Source: Haloplasmataceae bacterium
GTDB lineage: Bacteria; Bacillota_I; Bacilli_A; Haloplasmatales; Haloplasmataceae
Direction: 5' to 3'
Length of the DNA stretch: 51,043 nt
NCBI GenBank assembly: GCA_029240795.1
Contig: JARDZP010000015.1
Coordinates: 1-51,043, forward strand
Of the stretch, positions 34,918 through 43,357 are shown one piece after another. How positions within the stretch are numbered: the stretch's first letter is position 1; every line of letters begins with the position of its first letter. The position numbers and the translations under genes are program-made. The notes under the pieces were generated by a model. That model did no database searches and was not told the origin of the DNA. It saw only the letters and a program-made list of their open reading frames with translations.

Positions 34918-35133
34918 CTAAGCTAAAATGAAATCTTCATCGATGCAAATGCTGTTTAAAGGATAACCGTATAAAGCAGCTAATTTAGTACCAACTATAT
35001 GTACTTGGTCTATAGTTGCTTCTTCGGTTAAAGTATTAATTGATTTACGAACTAATACTGGATCACCTTTCGCATTTACACCATTTTCAAACACTAGAAT
35101 TAATGTTCTAGCATCGAATTGTTTTGTTGCCAT
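34918..35133 (-). CDS. DUF1659 protein
   Basis: 71 aa with a near-perfect Shine-Dalgarno AAGGAGGTGAT seven bases ahead of the ATG. ARTLILVFENGVNAKGDPVLVRKSINTL and a short second half are typical of DUF1659. Function unknown. Such strong translation signals on both small genes suggest abundant products. First gene of the unit, divergent from trmFO. Confidence 0.85.
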   Translation of the reverse strand: MATKQFDARTLILVFENGVNAKGDPVLVRKSINTLTEEATIDQVHIVGTKLAALYGYPLNSICIDEDFILA

Positions 35134-35249
35134 TGTATCACCTCCTTACAACATATAAATAATTCAATTAAATGGTTTGGGGGAAAAAATTATAAATTTG
35201 TGATATAATAAAAACATATGGAAAAAAATGAATAACAGGAGTAATGATT

Positions 35250-36557
35250 ATGGATCAAATCGTTAATATAATAGGTGCAGGACTCGCTGGAAGCGAAGCA
35301 TGTTATCAGTTAGCTAAGCGGGGTATAAAAGTAAGACTCATAGAAATGCGTCCTATTAAAAGTACAGAAGCACATAAAACTGACCTTTTTGGAGAATTAG
35401 TTTGTAGTAACTCGTTAAGAGCGAATGGTCTTGAAAACGCGGTTGGTGTACTAAAAGAAGAAATGCGTATGTTAGATTCTTTAGTCATGAAAGCTGCAGA
35501 AGCTACTAAATTACCCGCTGGTGGTGCTTTAGCAGTTGATCGTGATGCTTTTCCTCAATATATTACGAATACCTTAAAAAATATGGAAAACGTCGAATTC
35601 ATTAATAAAGAAGTAACGGAAATTCCTGATGGATATACGATTATCGCAAGTGGTCCATTAACTAGTAGTAATTTAAGTAGTAAAATTAAAGAACTATTAG
35701 GAAATGAATACTTTTACTTCTACGATGCTGCTGCACCAATTGTCGATAAAGAATCGATCAATTTAGACAAAGTCTATTTAAAATCACGTTATGACAAAGG
35801 TGAAGCTGCTTATTTAAATTGTCCGATGACAGAAGAAGAGTTCAATCATTTTTACGATGAACTCATTAGTGCGGAATGTGTGAACCCTAAAGATTTTGAA
35901 AAAGAAATCTATTTTGAAGGGTGTATGCCTGTTGAAGTGATGGCAAAAAGAGGTCGCCAAACTTTATTATTTGGACCACTTAAGCCAGTTGGACTAGAAG
36001 ATCCTAAAACAGGTCAAATTCCTTTTGCTGTTGTACAATTAAGACAAGATAATGCTGCGGGAACGCTGTTTAACATCGTCGGTTTTCAAACACATTTAAA
36101 GTTTGGCGAACAAAAACGCGTCTTTAGTCTTATTCCTGGACTTGAAAATGCCGAATTTTTACGTTTAGGGGTTATGCATCGCAATAGCTTTATTAATTCA
36201 CCCATTCTTTTAAAACCAACCTATCAGTATAAAAACAATGAAAAAATCTTCTTTGCTGGACAAATGACAGGTGTTGAAGGTTATGTTGAAAGTGCTGCAT
36301 CAGGTTTATATGCTGGCATTAATATGTATAAATTATTAAAAGATGAAGAATTAGTTGTTTTTCCACGTCAAACGATTATGGGTTCAATGGCACATTACAT
36401 AACTAGTGCAGATCCAAAAACATTTCAACCCATGAACGCTAATTTCGGAATTGTTATGGATTTAGATTTTAAACATAAGAAAAAAGAACGTAAATCACTA
36501 TATGGAACACGAGCAATTGAAACACTTAAAGAAATTATGACAACTAATAATCTTTAA
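35250..36557 (+). CDS. trmFO: Methylenetetrahydrofolate-tRNA-(uracil-5-)-methyltransferase TrmFO
   Basis: 435 aa. The ATG at 35250 (AGGAG eight bases ahead) is preferred over 35244. FAD-binding [67 protein letters not shown] near the end. It makes ribothymidine at position 54 of tRNA using methylene-THF and FADH2 (formerly Gid). Upstream of xerC as in Bacillus. Confidence 0.97.
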   Translation: MDQIVNIIGAGLAGSEACYQLAKRGIKVRLIEMRPIKSTEAHKTDLFGELVCSNSLRANGLENAVGVLKEEMRMLDSLVMKAAEATKLPAGGALAVDRDAFPQYITNTLKNMENVEFINKEVTEIPDGYTIIASGPLTSSNLSSKIKELLGNEYFYFYDAAAPIVDKESINLDKVYLKSRYDKGEAAYLNCPMTEEEFNHFYDELISAECVNPKDFEKEIYFEGCMPVEVMAKRGRQTLLFGPLKPVGLEDPKTGQIPFAVVQLRQDNAAGTLFNIVGFQTHLKFGEQKRVFSLIPGLENAEFLRLGVMHRNSFINSPILLKPTYQYKNNEKIFFAGQMTGVEGYVESAASGLYAGINMYKLLKDEELVVFPRQTIMGSMAHYITSADPKTFQPMNANFGIVMDLDFKHKKKERKSLYGTRAIETLKEIMTTNNL

Positions 36558-36576
36558 TAAAAAGGGTGTGAGTAGG

Positions 36577-37476
36577 GTGGAACATTTTATTTTCTTATTC
36601 AAAAAATATTTAATGACTGAACGTAATTATTCTCCTCATACAATCATTAATTACGAAATCGATTTAAGAGAATTCGATGAGTTTTTAAAAAGTGAGGACA
36701 TTGAACAAATCACAAACTTTAGTTATCAGGATGCACGTAAGTATTTAGCGTTTTTACATAAAAAAGGTCTAGCTAAATCATCGGTTAGTCGAAAGATTTC
36801 TTCTATAAGAACGTACTTTAAATATTTAGAAAGTCGTAAGTATGTAAATGAAAATCCATTTTTAATGTTAACATTACCTAAAAAAGATAAAAAATTACCG
36901 AAGTTTTTTTATTTAAAAGAAATGAAACAAATCATTGATAGTATAGATTCAACTGATTTACTTGGTCAAAGAAATAGTGCGATTATAGAATTGTTGTATG
37001 GCTCAGGTCTTCGTGTCAGTGAACTTTGTTCGTTAGAATTACATCAGATTAATTTTTCAAATAACCTCATTTTAGTGAGAGGAAAAGGGAGTAAAGAGCG
37101 CTATGTTCCGATGACTAAATATTGCTTTGAAGCAATGAATAAATATATAAATGACAGTAGACGAAAGCTATTAATGAATTCAAAGTCTAATACGAACATT
37201 ATTTTTTTAAACCATTTAGGATTTAAATTAACAACCAGAGGTGTAAGAGATATTTTAAATCGAATTATTGAAAAGACAGCTCAAATTCATAAAATTACAC
37301 CGCATATGTTAAGACACACATTTGCGACTCATCTTTTAGATAATGGAGCAGATATAAGAAGTGTGCAAGAATTATTAGGACATTCACAATTGTCAACAAC
37401 ACAAATCTATACGCATGTTTCAAAAGAAAAATTAAAACAAGTTTATATGGAATCACATCCACACGCAAAGGAGTAA
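36577..37476 (+). CDS. xerC: Tyrosine recombinase XerC (CodV)
   Basis: 299 aa from the GTG at 36577 (AAAGGGTG ahead); a GTG at 36568 is the alternative. The N-terminal SAM-like domain (YLMTERNYSPHTIINYEIDLREF) is followed by the catalytic domain with Arg in YGSGLRVSELCSLEL, Lys in VRGKGSKERYVP, HMLRHTFATHLLDNGAD, GH in LLGHSQLSTTQIYTHVS and the Tyr nucleophile in that last motif. It resolves chromosome dimers with a partner at dif. It directly follows trmFO (codV position in Bacillus), but hslV-hslU-codY do not follow here. Confidence 0.92.
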   Translation: MEHFIFLFKKYLMTERNYSPHTIINYEIDLREFDEFLKSEDIEQITNFSYQDARKYLAFLHKKGLAKSSVSRKISSIRTYFKYLESRKYVNENPFLMLTLPKKDKKLPKFFYLKEMKQIIDSIDSTDLLGQRNSAIIELLYGSGLRVSELCSLELHQINFSNNLILVRGKGSKERYVPMTKYCFEAMNKYINDSRRKLLMNSKSNTNIIFLNHLGFKLTTRGVRDILNRIIEKTAQIHKITPHMLRHTFATHLLDNGADIRSVQELLGHSQLSTTQIYTHVSKEKLKQVYMESHPHAKE

Positions 37477-37478
37477 AA

Positions 37479-37928
37479 ATGAGAGGTTTTGAAATAATTA
37501 GTAGTTATCATAATATGGGTATTAATATACCACAAAGACAAACTAAGTTTTCAGCAGGATATGACATAGAAGCAGCTGAATCAGTTGAATTAAACCCTCT
37601 TGAAAAGAAATTAATTAAAACAGGACTAAAAGCTTATATGCAAGAGGATGAAGTTTTAAATATTTATATTAGATCCAGTATGGCGGTTAAAAAAAATGCG
37701 ATGTTAGCTAATAATGTAGGTATAATAGATGCTGATTATTATAATAACGAAAGTAATGAAGGTCATATTTTAATTCCAATGATTAATTTTGGTAATGATG
37801 TATTAAAAATCAATAAAGGTGATAAAATAGCACAAGGTATATTTCAAAAATTCTTATTAATCGACAAAGATTTGTCGAATAATATAGATAGAATGGGTGG
37901 TTTTGGCACGACAAACATTAAAATATAA
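37479..37928 (+). CDS. dut: dUTP diphosphatase
   Basis: 149 aa, two bases after xerC with AAAGGAG ahead. Trimeric dUTPase motifs: 1 AGYDIEAAE, 2 YIRSSMAVKKN, 3 NNVGIIDADYY, 4 GDKIAQGIFQKF and 5 GGFGTT. It hydrolyses dUTP to dUMP, keeping uracil out of DNA. RSSM in place of the usual RSG/RSS-G-L and the insertion after motif 3 are small deviations. Co-transcribed with trmFO and xerC. Confidence 0.92.
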   Translation: MRGFEIISSYHNMGINIPQRQTKFSAGYDIEAAESVELNPLEKKLIKTGLKAYMQEDEVLNIYIRSSMAVKKNAMLANNVGIIDADYYNNESNEGHILIPMINFGNDVLKINKGDKIAQGIFQKFLLIDKDLSNNIDRMGGFGTTNIKI

Positions 37929-37945
37929 AATTAGTATAAAATGAA

Positions 37946-37974
37946 TTGAAAATAATAAGATTATATGGTATACT
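37946..37974 (+). promoter_or_regulatory. Promoter of rpsB (extended -10)
   Basis: TTGAAA (37946-37951), 17 bases, TGGTATACT with -10 TATACT (37969-37974). Confidence 0.8.
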
Positions 37975-37980
37975 TTATCG

Positions 37981-38067
37981 TGGCAAAAAAAATACGCACA
38001 CATATCGAGAAAACCGTCGAGTGCTACTTTTGGTAGTGGCGATTTTTGTTGAAATATGTGGAGGCCA
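37981..38067 (+). promoter_or_regulatory. Structured rpsB 5' leader, candidate r-protein autoregulatory RNA
   Basis: The transcript from the promoter begins at about 37981 with a foldable leader. TGGC (37981-37984) pairs with GCCA (38064-38067) and CACATAT (37999-38005) with ATATGTG (38054-38060). Inside, CTAC-TTTTG-GTAG forms a hairpin, with CGAG/CG-rich segments unusual for this AT-rich genome. The leader stops about 10 bases before the AGGAGG of rpsB. Feedback by S2 on such leaders is known in bacteria; here it is inferred from structure and position. Confidence 0.5.
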
Positions 38068-38093
38068 AACAAAAATTTAGGAGGAAAAAATTA

Positions 38094-38867
38094 ATGTCTG
38101 TAGTTTCAATGAAACAATTATTAGAAGCTGGTGTACATTTTGGACACCAAACACGTAGATGGAATCCAAAAATGGGTAGATACATCTATGCAAAAAGAAA
38201 TGGTATTTATATCATCGATTTACAAAAATCTCAAGAAAAAATTGAAGAAGCTTATAAAATATTATTTGATATCGTAAAAGACGGTGGAAAAATATTATTT
38301 GTTGGTACTAAAAAACAAGCTCAACAAGCAGTTAAAGAAGAAGCAGTTAGATCAGGACAATACTACATCAACCAACGTTGGTTAGGTGGTACTTTAACTA
38401 ATTATTCAACTTTAAAAACTCGTATTAATTTATTGTTTGAATTAGAAAAAATGTTTGAAGATAATTCAATTTTAAATTACCCTAAAAAAGAACAATTATT
38501 AATGAAAAAAGAATTAGAAAAATTACAAAAATTCTTTGATGGAATTAAAGAAATGCCTGGAGTTCCAAATGCATTATTTATTATAGATCCTAAAAAAGAA
38601 AGAAATGCGATATTAGAAGCTCGTAAATTAAATATCCCAGTATTTGGAATCGTAGATACAAACTGTGATCCAGATGATGTGGACTATGTAATTCCAGCTA
38701 ATGATGACGCTATAAGAGCAGTTAAATTAATTTTAACAGTAATGGCTAATGCAGCTGTTGAAGCACAAGGTGGAAAAATTGTTCGTATAGGTGAAGAAAA
38801 AGAAGAAGTCCAAGTTGAAAAAGTAGTTGAAACAACTCCGGAGACTACTAATACATCTGCTGAATAA
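38094..38867 (+). CDS. rpsB: 30S ribosomal protein S2
   Basis: 257 aa from the ATG at 38094 behind AGGAGG; the longer frame starts inside the leader. [51 protein letters not shown] and [29 protein letters not shown] are the S2 signatures. The acidic C-terminal tail ([20 protein letters not shown]) is usual. First of the rpsB-tsf-pyrH-frr cluster. Confidence 0.98.
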   Translation: MSVVSMKQLLEAGVHFGHQTRRWNPKMGRYIYAKRNGIYIIDLQKSQEKIEEAYKILFDIVKDGGKILFVGTKKQAQQAVKEEAVRSGQYYINQRWLGGTLTNYSTLKTRINLLFELEKMFEDNSILNYPKKEQLLMKKELEKLQKFFDGIKEMPGVPNALFIIDPKKERNAILEARKLNIPVFGIVDTNCDPDDVDYVIPANDDAIRAVKLILTVMANAAVEAQGGKIVRIGEEKEEVQVEKVVETTPETTNTSAE

Positions 38868-38879
38868 TTAAAATTCTGT

Positions 38880-38912
38880 GGTGATAAAGGTTCTCCTTTA
38901 TCACCTTTTTTT
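38880..38912 (+). terminator. Intrinsic terminator between rpsB and tsf
   Basis: GGTGATAAAGG-TTCT-CCTTTATCACC followed by seven T. It should reduce read-through into tsf; no separate tsf promoter is obvious in the 40 bases left, so it likely sets the S2 to EF-Ts ratio. Confidence 0.85.
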
Positions 38913-38948
38913 AAAATAGAAATAATAATTTTTAGGAGGAATAAAAAA

Positions 38949-39854
38949 ATGGCTGTAACAGCACAAATGGTAAAAGAACTTCGCGAAAAAACTGGTGCAG
39001 GAATGATGGATTGTAAAAAAGCACTAGAAGCATGTGATGGGAACATGGATGTTGCAATCGATTGGTTACGTGAAAAAGGGATTGCGAAAGCTGCAAAAAA
39101 AGCAGACAGAGTTGCTGCTGAAGGATTATGTAATGTTGTAGTAGATGGAAATACTGCAGTTATTTATGAATTAAACTCTGAAACAGACTTTGTAGCTAAA
39201 AACGAACAATTCTTAAATTTAATTGCTAGAGTAGGGCAAGCTTTAATTGAAGCAAAACCAACTAGCGTTGAAGCAGCTCTTGCTTATAACTATGAAGGTC
39301 AAACAGTTGAAAATATAGTTGTAACAGCAAGTTCAACAATTGGTGAAAAAATAACATTACGTCGTGTAAAAACGCAATCTAAAAATAATACTCAAACTTT
39401 TGGTTCATACAAACACATGGGCGGACGTATTGCAGTATTGACATTATTAGATGGTGCAAACGATGAAGTTGCTAAAGATATTTCAATGCATGTAGCGGCT
39501 TCAAATCCTAAATTCTTAGATGAAACGAGTGTTGATCAACATGCGGTTAGTCATGAAAGAGAAATGTTCGCAAAAGAATTAGAAAATGAATTATCTAATG
39601 AAACTAATGAAAAAGCAAAAGCAGCTAAAACTGCTCGTATCCCACAAATCGTTGAAGGTAAAGTTACTAAATGGTTAAAAGAAAGTTGTTTAGTTGCTCA
39701 ACCATTTGTTAAAAACCCAGATATTACAGTTGAACAATATGTAAAATCTCATAATGGAAAAGTAGTTTCATACATCCGTTTTGAAGTAGGAGAAGGAATC
39801 GAAAAACAAGTAACTAACTTCGCTGAAGAAGTTATGTCACAAGTTCGCGCTTAA
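38949..39854 (+). CDS. tsf: Elongation factor Ts
   Basis: 301 aa behind AGGAGGA. UBA-like N-terminus (MVKELREKTGAGMMDCKKALEACDG), EF-Tu contact motif ELNSETDFVAKN, and two dimerisation-like core halves to the end. It recycles EF-Tu-GDP to EF-Tu-GTP. Its transcription depends on read-through of the terminator after rpsB. Full length. Confidence 0.98.
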   Translation: MAVTAQMVKELREKTGAGMMDCKKALEACDGNMDVAIDWLREKGIAKAAKKADRVAAEGLCNVVVDGNTAVIYELNSETDFVAKNEQFLNLIARVGQALIEAKPTSVEAALAYNYEGQTVENIVVTASSTIGEKITLRRVKTQSKNNTQTFGSYKHMGGRIAVLTLLDGANDEVAKDISMHVAASNPKFLDETSVDQHAVSHEREMFAKELENELSNETNEKAKAAKTARIPQIVEGKVTKWLKESCLVAQPFVKNPDITVEQYVKSHNGKVVSYIRFEVGEGIEKQVTNFAEEVMSQVRA

Positions 39855-39888
39855 TCACTCTGAATTTTAAAAAAGGATGGTATCAACA

Positions 39889-40611
39889 ATGGATAATAAA
39901 GAATATCAACGTGTTATATTAAAGCTAAGTGGCGAAGCACTTGCAGGAGAACATAAAGTTGGAATTGACCCATTAACAGTTAGATTAATTGCTGAAGAAA
40001 TTAAAGAAGCCTATAATACTGGAATTCAATTAGGAATTATTGTGGGTGGAGGAAATATCTGGCGTGGTAAATCAGCTAGTGAATTAGGAATGGAAAGAGC
40101 TAGCGCAGATTATATGGGAATGTTAGCAACGGTAATGAATGCATTAGCGTTACAAAACGCACTAGAAGCAATTGGAGTTGCAACGAGAGCGATGACTTCG
40201 ATTAGTATGGAAGCTGTAGCTGAACCCTATATACGTAGACGTGCTATTCGTCATTTAGAAAAAGGGCGCATTGTAATTTTTGGTGGAGGAACAGGAAATC
40301 CGTTTTTCTCAACTGACACTACTGCTGCTTTAAGAGCAGCTGAAATTGGCGCTGATGCTATATTAATGGCAAAAAACGGTGTTGATGGAGTTTATGATGC
40401 AGATCCAAAAGTTGATCCGAATGCGAAAAAATATGAAGAATTAACATTTTTAGAGTTAGTTAACCGTAATTTAAAAGTTATGGACTCAACAGCAGCAACA
40501 CTTTGTATGGATAACAACATCGATGTTGTTGTGTTTAATATGAATACAAAAGGCAATATTAAAAAGGCCGTAGAAGGTCAAAAAATCGGTACTACAGTAA
40601 AGGGGAGATAA
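39889..40611 (+). CDS. pyrH: UMP kinase
   Basis: 240 aa from the ATG at 39889 (AAAGGATGG ahead; the ATG at 39877 is inside that site). Amino-acid-kinase fold: [63 protein letters not shown]. It phosphorylates UMP to UDP. Last common step for the pyrF-pyrE products encoded at 49-50 kb. frr starts two bases after its stop. Confidence 0.97.
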   Translation: MDNKEYQRVILKLSGEALAGEHKVGIDPLTVRLIAEEIKEAYNTGIQLGIIVGGGNIWRGKSASELGMERASADYMGMLATVMNALALQNALEAIGVATRAMTSISMEAVAEPYIRRRAIRHLEKGRIVIFGGGTGNPFFSTDTTAALRAAEIGADAILMAKNGVDGVYDADPKVDPNAKKYEELTFLELVNRNLKVMDSTAATLCMDNNIDVVVFNMNTKGNIKKAVEGQKIGTTVKGR

Positions 40612-40613
40612 TA

Positions 40614-41171
40614 ATGCCTGAAACAATATTATTTGATGCAGAAGAAAGAATGGAAAAGACAGTAGATTCGTTACATCATGAGTTGCAAACCGTTCGTACT
40701 GGACGTGCAAGCAGTAGTGTTCTTGATCGTATTACTGTTGATTACTATGGAGCTCCTACATCAGTTAACCAAATGGCTACAGTGTCAACACCTGAACCAC
40801 GTTTGTTAGTAATCAAACCTTATGATAAGTCAATGATTAAAGCTGTAGAAAAAGCAATATTAGAATCAGATTTAGGTATCACACCTTCAAATGATGGACA
40901 AGTAATTAGAATTGCATTTCCTCAATTAACAGAAGAACGCCGTCGTGACCTAGCTAAGTTAGTTCATAAATACGGTGAAGAAGCAAAAGTTGCATTACGT
41001 AACATTCGTCGTGATGCTAATGAAGCACTAAAAAAATTAGAAAAAGATAAAACACTTACAGAAGATGGTTTAAAATCTTATCAAGATGAAGTTCAAAAAC
41101 TAACAGACGATTATGCTAAAAAAATTGATGTCGTAGTCGATAACAAAGAAAAAGATATTTTACATGTTTAA
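40614..41171 (+). CDS. frr: Ribosome recycling factor
   Basis: 185 aa, full length. [48 protein letters not shown] is the RRF start, and [29 protein letters not shown] the conserved three-helix bundle. It splits post-termination ribosomes with EF-G. AGGGGAGATAAT precedes the ATG. A strong terminator follows. Confidence 0.98.
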   Translation: MPETILFDAEERMEKTVDSLHHELQTVRTGRASSSVLDRITVDYYGAPTSVNQMATVSTPEPRLLVIKPYDKSMIKAVEKAILESDLGITPSNDGQVIRIAFPQLTEERRRDLAKLVHKYGEEAKVALRNIRRDANEALKKLEKDKTLTEDGLKSYQDEVQKLTDDYAKKIDVVVDNKEKDILHV

Positions 41172-41175
41172 TAAG

Positions 41176-41206
41176 AAAAGTAGGACACTTGTCCTACTTT
41201 TTGTTT
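41176..41206 (+). terminator. Terminator after frr
   Basis: AAAAGTAGGAC-ACTT-GTCCTACTTTT followed by T residues. Confidence 0.9.
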
Positions 41207-41272
41207 TATATTTACATAGTTTAGCCTTAATGTTAATATGTGTAAAGATTTTTTTATGATGTTTTTGGTTAT

Positions 41273-41379
41273 ATAATAGGGTTAGTTACAATAGTTTTAG
41301 GTGGTACCAACATTACTCATGATAAAATATAAAATTTCTAATTTATTATCAAAATTCACATTACTTGTAACCCTATTAT
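41273..41379. repeat. Long-range inverted repeat in the frr-uppS gap
   Basis: ATAATAGGGTTA (41273-41284) is exactly complementary to TAACCCTATTAT (41368-41379), with 83 bases between. A TATAAT overlaps the left arm (41272-41277). It could be a stem of a regulatory RNA or a remnant of a small mobile element; no transposase or target duplication is seen. Confidence 0.5.
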
Positions 41380-41420
41380 CTATTGGATTATTGATTTTAT
41401 CAGGAATTATTTTACAATGA
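41319..41420 (+). CDS. Possible 33-aa membrane peptide
   Basis: MIKYKISNLLSK, then a hydrophobic helix (FTLLVTLLSIGLLILSGIIL) and stop TGA. An AGGTGG lies 14 bases upstream of the ATG, farther than optimal. After the TGA the frame stays open for 22 more codons. Could be a small toxin-like or leader peptide or chance; the right arm of the inverted repeat lies inside it. The rest of 41421-41600 shows nothing I can support. Confidence 0.25.
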   Translation: MIKYKISNLLSKFTLLVTLLSIGLLILSGIILQ

Positions 41421-41606
41421 CTTCGTCAAACAATACATAATTTTGTAGAAATTTTTATAGAGTTGTATTACATATATTTTTTTGTATAGGAAATGAATTA
41501 GCTCATGTTGAATAAGTGGGTTAGATGATGATAATATAAAAATAAATTATAAAATGATATTTGTACTATGATCATTATGATTTGAAAATAAATAAATATT
41601 TTCCAT

Positions 41607-41648
41607 AAAAAGGTAGAAAACTATATATATGTTCTACCTTTTTTTTGG
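41607..41648 (+). terminator. Terminator in front of uppS
   Basis: AAGGTAGAA / TTCTACCTT (41611-41619 and 41632-41640) with A- and T-runs. An extended -10 (TGGTATAAT) directly after it is probably the uppS promoter. Confidence 0.75.
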
Positions 41649-41743
41649 TATAATGTAAAAATAAGTTTATTTATCTAGAATTAGTGGAAAAAAGATTGAA
41701 AGTGTTATAAAATATTAATATTGAGAAGATTTTTGGAGGAACT

Positions 41744-42493
41744 ATGCTTTTTAAGAAAAAAGATAAACAACAAAATATAAGCCAACAAAAATTGCCAAAT
41801 CATATCGCTTTTATTATGGACGGGAATGGGAGATGGGCTAAAAAACGTGGGTTACCTCGTTCTGCAGGACATAGTGAAGGTGGAAAGGCATTACTTAAAG
41901 TATTAAATAAATGTAATGAATTACATATTAAAGCTGTTACTGTTTATGCATTTAGTACAGAAAATTGGAAAAGACCTAAAGATGAAGTGGAATTTTTAAT
42001 GTCCTTACCAAGTAAATATATAAATACTTATTTACCAAAAATAAAAGAATCCAATATTATAATGAAATTTATTGGTAACTTAGATGAATTATCGGATATA
42101 TTAAAGGCTGATATAAACAAATCAATTGAAGAAACCAAAAATAATACGGGACTAATATTTACAGTTGCGATTAACTATGGATCACAAGATGAAATGCTTT
42201 ACGCAATTAAAAAAGTATCTAAAGACGTATTAGAAAAAAAAGTTTTAATTGATGATATCAATAAGGAATACTTTGAAAGTAAATTAATGACTCATGGTAT
42301 GCCGAATATTGATTTATTAATTAGAACAAGTGGAGAAATAAGAATCAGTAACTTTTTATTATGGCAAATTGCTTATAGTGAATTGTATTTTACTGATCAG
42401 TATTGGCCAGATTTTGATGAAGTAGAGTTGTATAAAGCGCTATCTGAGTATCAAAGAAGAAATAGAAGATTTGGTGGGGTTGAGGAAGTATGA
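41744..42493 (+). CDS. uppS: Undecaprenyl diphosphate synthase (di-trans,poly-cis)
   Basis: 249 aa behind TTGGAGGA. HIAFIMDGNGRWAKKRGLPRSAGHSEG (catalytic Asp in MDGNGRW), VYAFSTENWKRP, INYGSQDE and LIRTSGEIRISNFLLWQIAYSELYF. It makes the C55 lipid carrier for cell-wall polymers from IPP. Its stop overlaps the cdsA start by 4 bases (ATGA). First of uppS-cdsA-dxr-rseP. Confidence 0.97.
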   Translation: MLFKKKDKQQNISQQKLPNHIAFIMDGNGRWAKKRGLPRSAGHSEGGKALLKVLNKCNELHIKAVTVYAFSTENWKRPKDEVEFLMSLPSKYINTYLPKIKESNIIMKFIGNLDELSDILKADINKSIEETKNNTGLIFTVAINYGSQDEMLYAIKKVSKDVLEKKVLIDDINKEYFESKLMTHGMPNIDLLIRTSGEIRISNFLLWQIAYSELYFTDQYWPDFDEVELYKALSEYQRRNRRFGGVEEV

Positions 42494-43353
42494 AACAAAG
42501 AGTTTTAACGGGTATATCTATTATCGCAGTATTTATTCCAATATTTTATTTTAAAATAGTTTACAATGTAAATGAACCAGTTTTTATTATAGGGTTAATA
42601 TTAGCTGTTATCGCAATGAATGAAATGTTATCGATGAAAGAAACGGAAAAAAAACTTCCGATTGAAGTTCACTTGGCCGCATATTTTGTGGTTATTTATT
42701 TAAGTTTTATTGAGATATTCTCTAACGCAGAATTTGGGATTAATTTATTAAGCCCAACTTATAATATTGGTTTAAACATTGTTCCAGTTACATTAGCTTT
42801 TTTAGCTATAATAATGGTAATTAGAAAAAATTTCAAATTAAATGAAGCAGGTTTTCTTTTCTTTACGATTTTTTATGTAGGATTTTCTTTTCAAAGTTTG
42901 GTGTATTTCTTAGGACAAGGAATATATCAATTACTTTATATTATTTTCGTAGCTATTTGTACTGACACATTTGCATATTTCTCAGGCTATTTTTTAGGTA
43001 AGCATAAATTAGCTCCTATCATAAGTCCAAAGAAAACAATTGAAGGAGCGATTGGTGGTACTTTAGCCACTACAATATTTGTTTCAATTTTTGCTTATTA
43101 TAATCATATTTTTGATAATAAATCCGTATTATTTATTGTTATTATTACATTAATATTATCGATTATAAGTCAATTCGGTGACTTAATTGCTTCTGTAATG
43201 AAACGTCAATATAAAATTAAAGACTATGGAAATTTATTTCCTGGTCATGGTGGTGTATTAGATCGCTTAGATAGCATCTTATTCACTGCATTGTCATTAT
43301 ATTATTTAAATGAAATATTCAATGTATTTTTCACAAAAAGCATAATTGGGTGA
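42490..43353 (+). CDS. cdsA: Phosphatidate cytidylyltransferase
   Basis: 287 aa, eight hydrophobic helices. C-terminal CDP-diglyceride synthase signature: CTDTFAYFSGYFLGKHKLAPIISPKKTIEGAIGG, then SIISQFGDLIASVMKRQYKIKDYGNLFPGHGGVLDRLDS. It makes CDP-diacylglycerol for phospholipids. GAGGAAGT precedes the start inside uppS. dxr begins five bases after its TGA stop. Confidence 0.96.
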   Translation: MKQRVLTGISIIAVFIPIFYFKIVYNVNEPVFIIGLILAVIAMNEMLSMKETEKKLPIEVHLAAYFVVIYLSFIEIFSNAEFGINLLSPTYNIGLNIVPVTLAFLAIIMVIRKNFKLNEAGFLFFTIFYVGFSFQSLVYFLGQGIYQLLYIIFVAICTDTFAYFSGYFLGKHKLAPIISPKKTIEGAIGGTLATTIFVSIFAYYNHIFDNKSVLFIVIITLILSIISQFGDLIASVMKRQYKIKDYGNLFPGHGGVLDRLDSILFTALSLYYLNEIFNVFFTKSIIG

Positions 43354-43357
43354 TAAA

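Noticed and set aside
41300-41308. GGTGGTACC resembling the T-box antiterminator core
   Set aside because: No specifier stem, AG bulge, terminator pairing or aminoacyl-tRNA/amino acid gene at suitable distance; the next terminator is 300 bases away. Probably chance.
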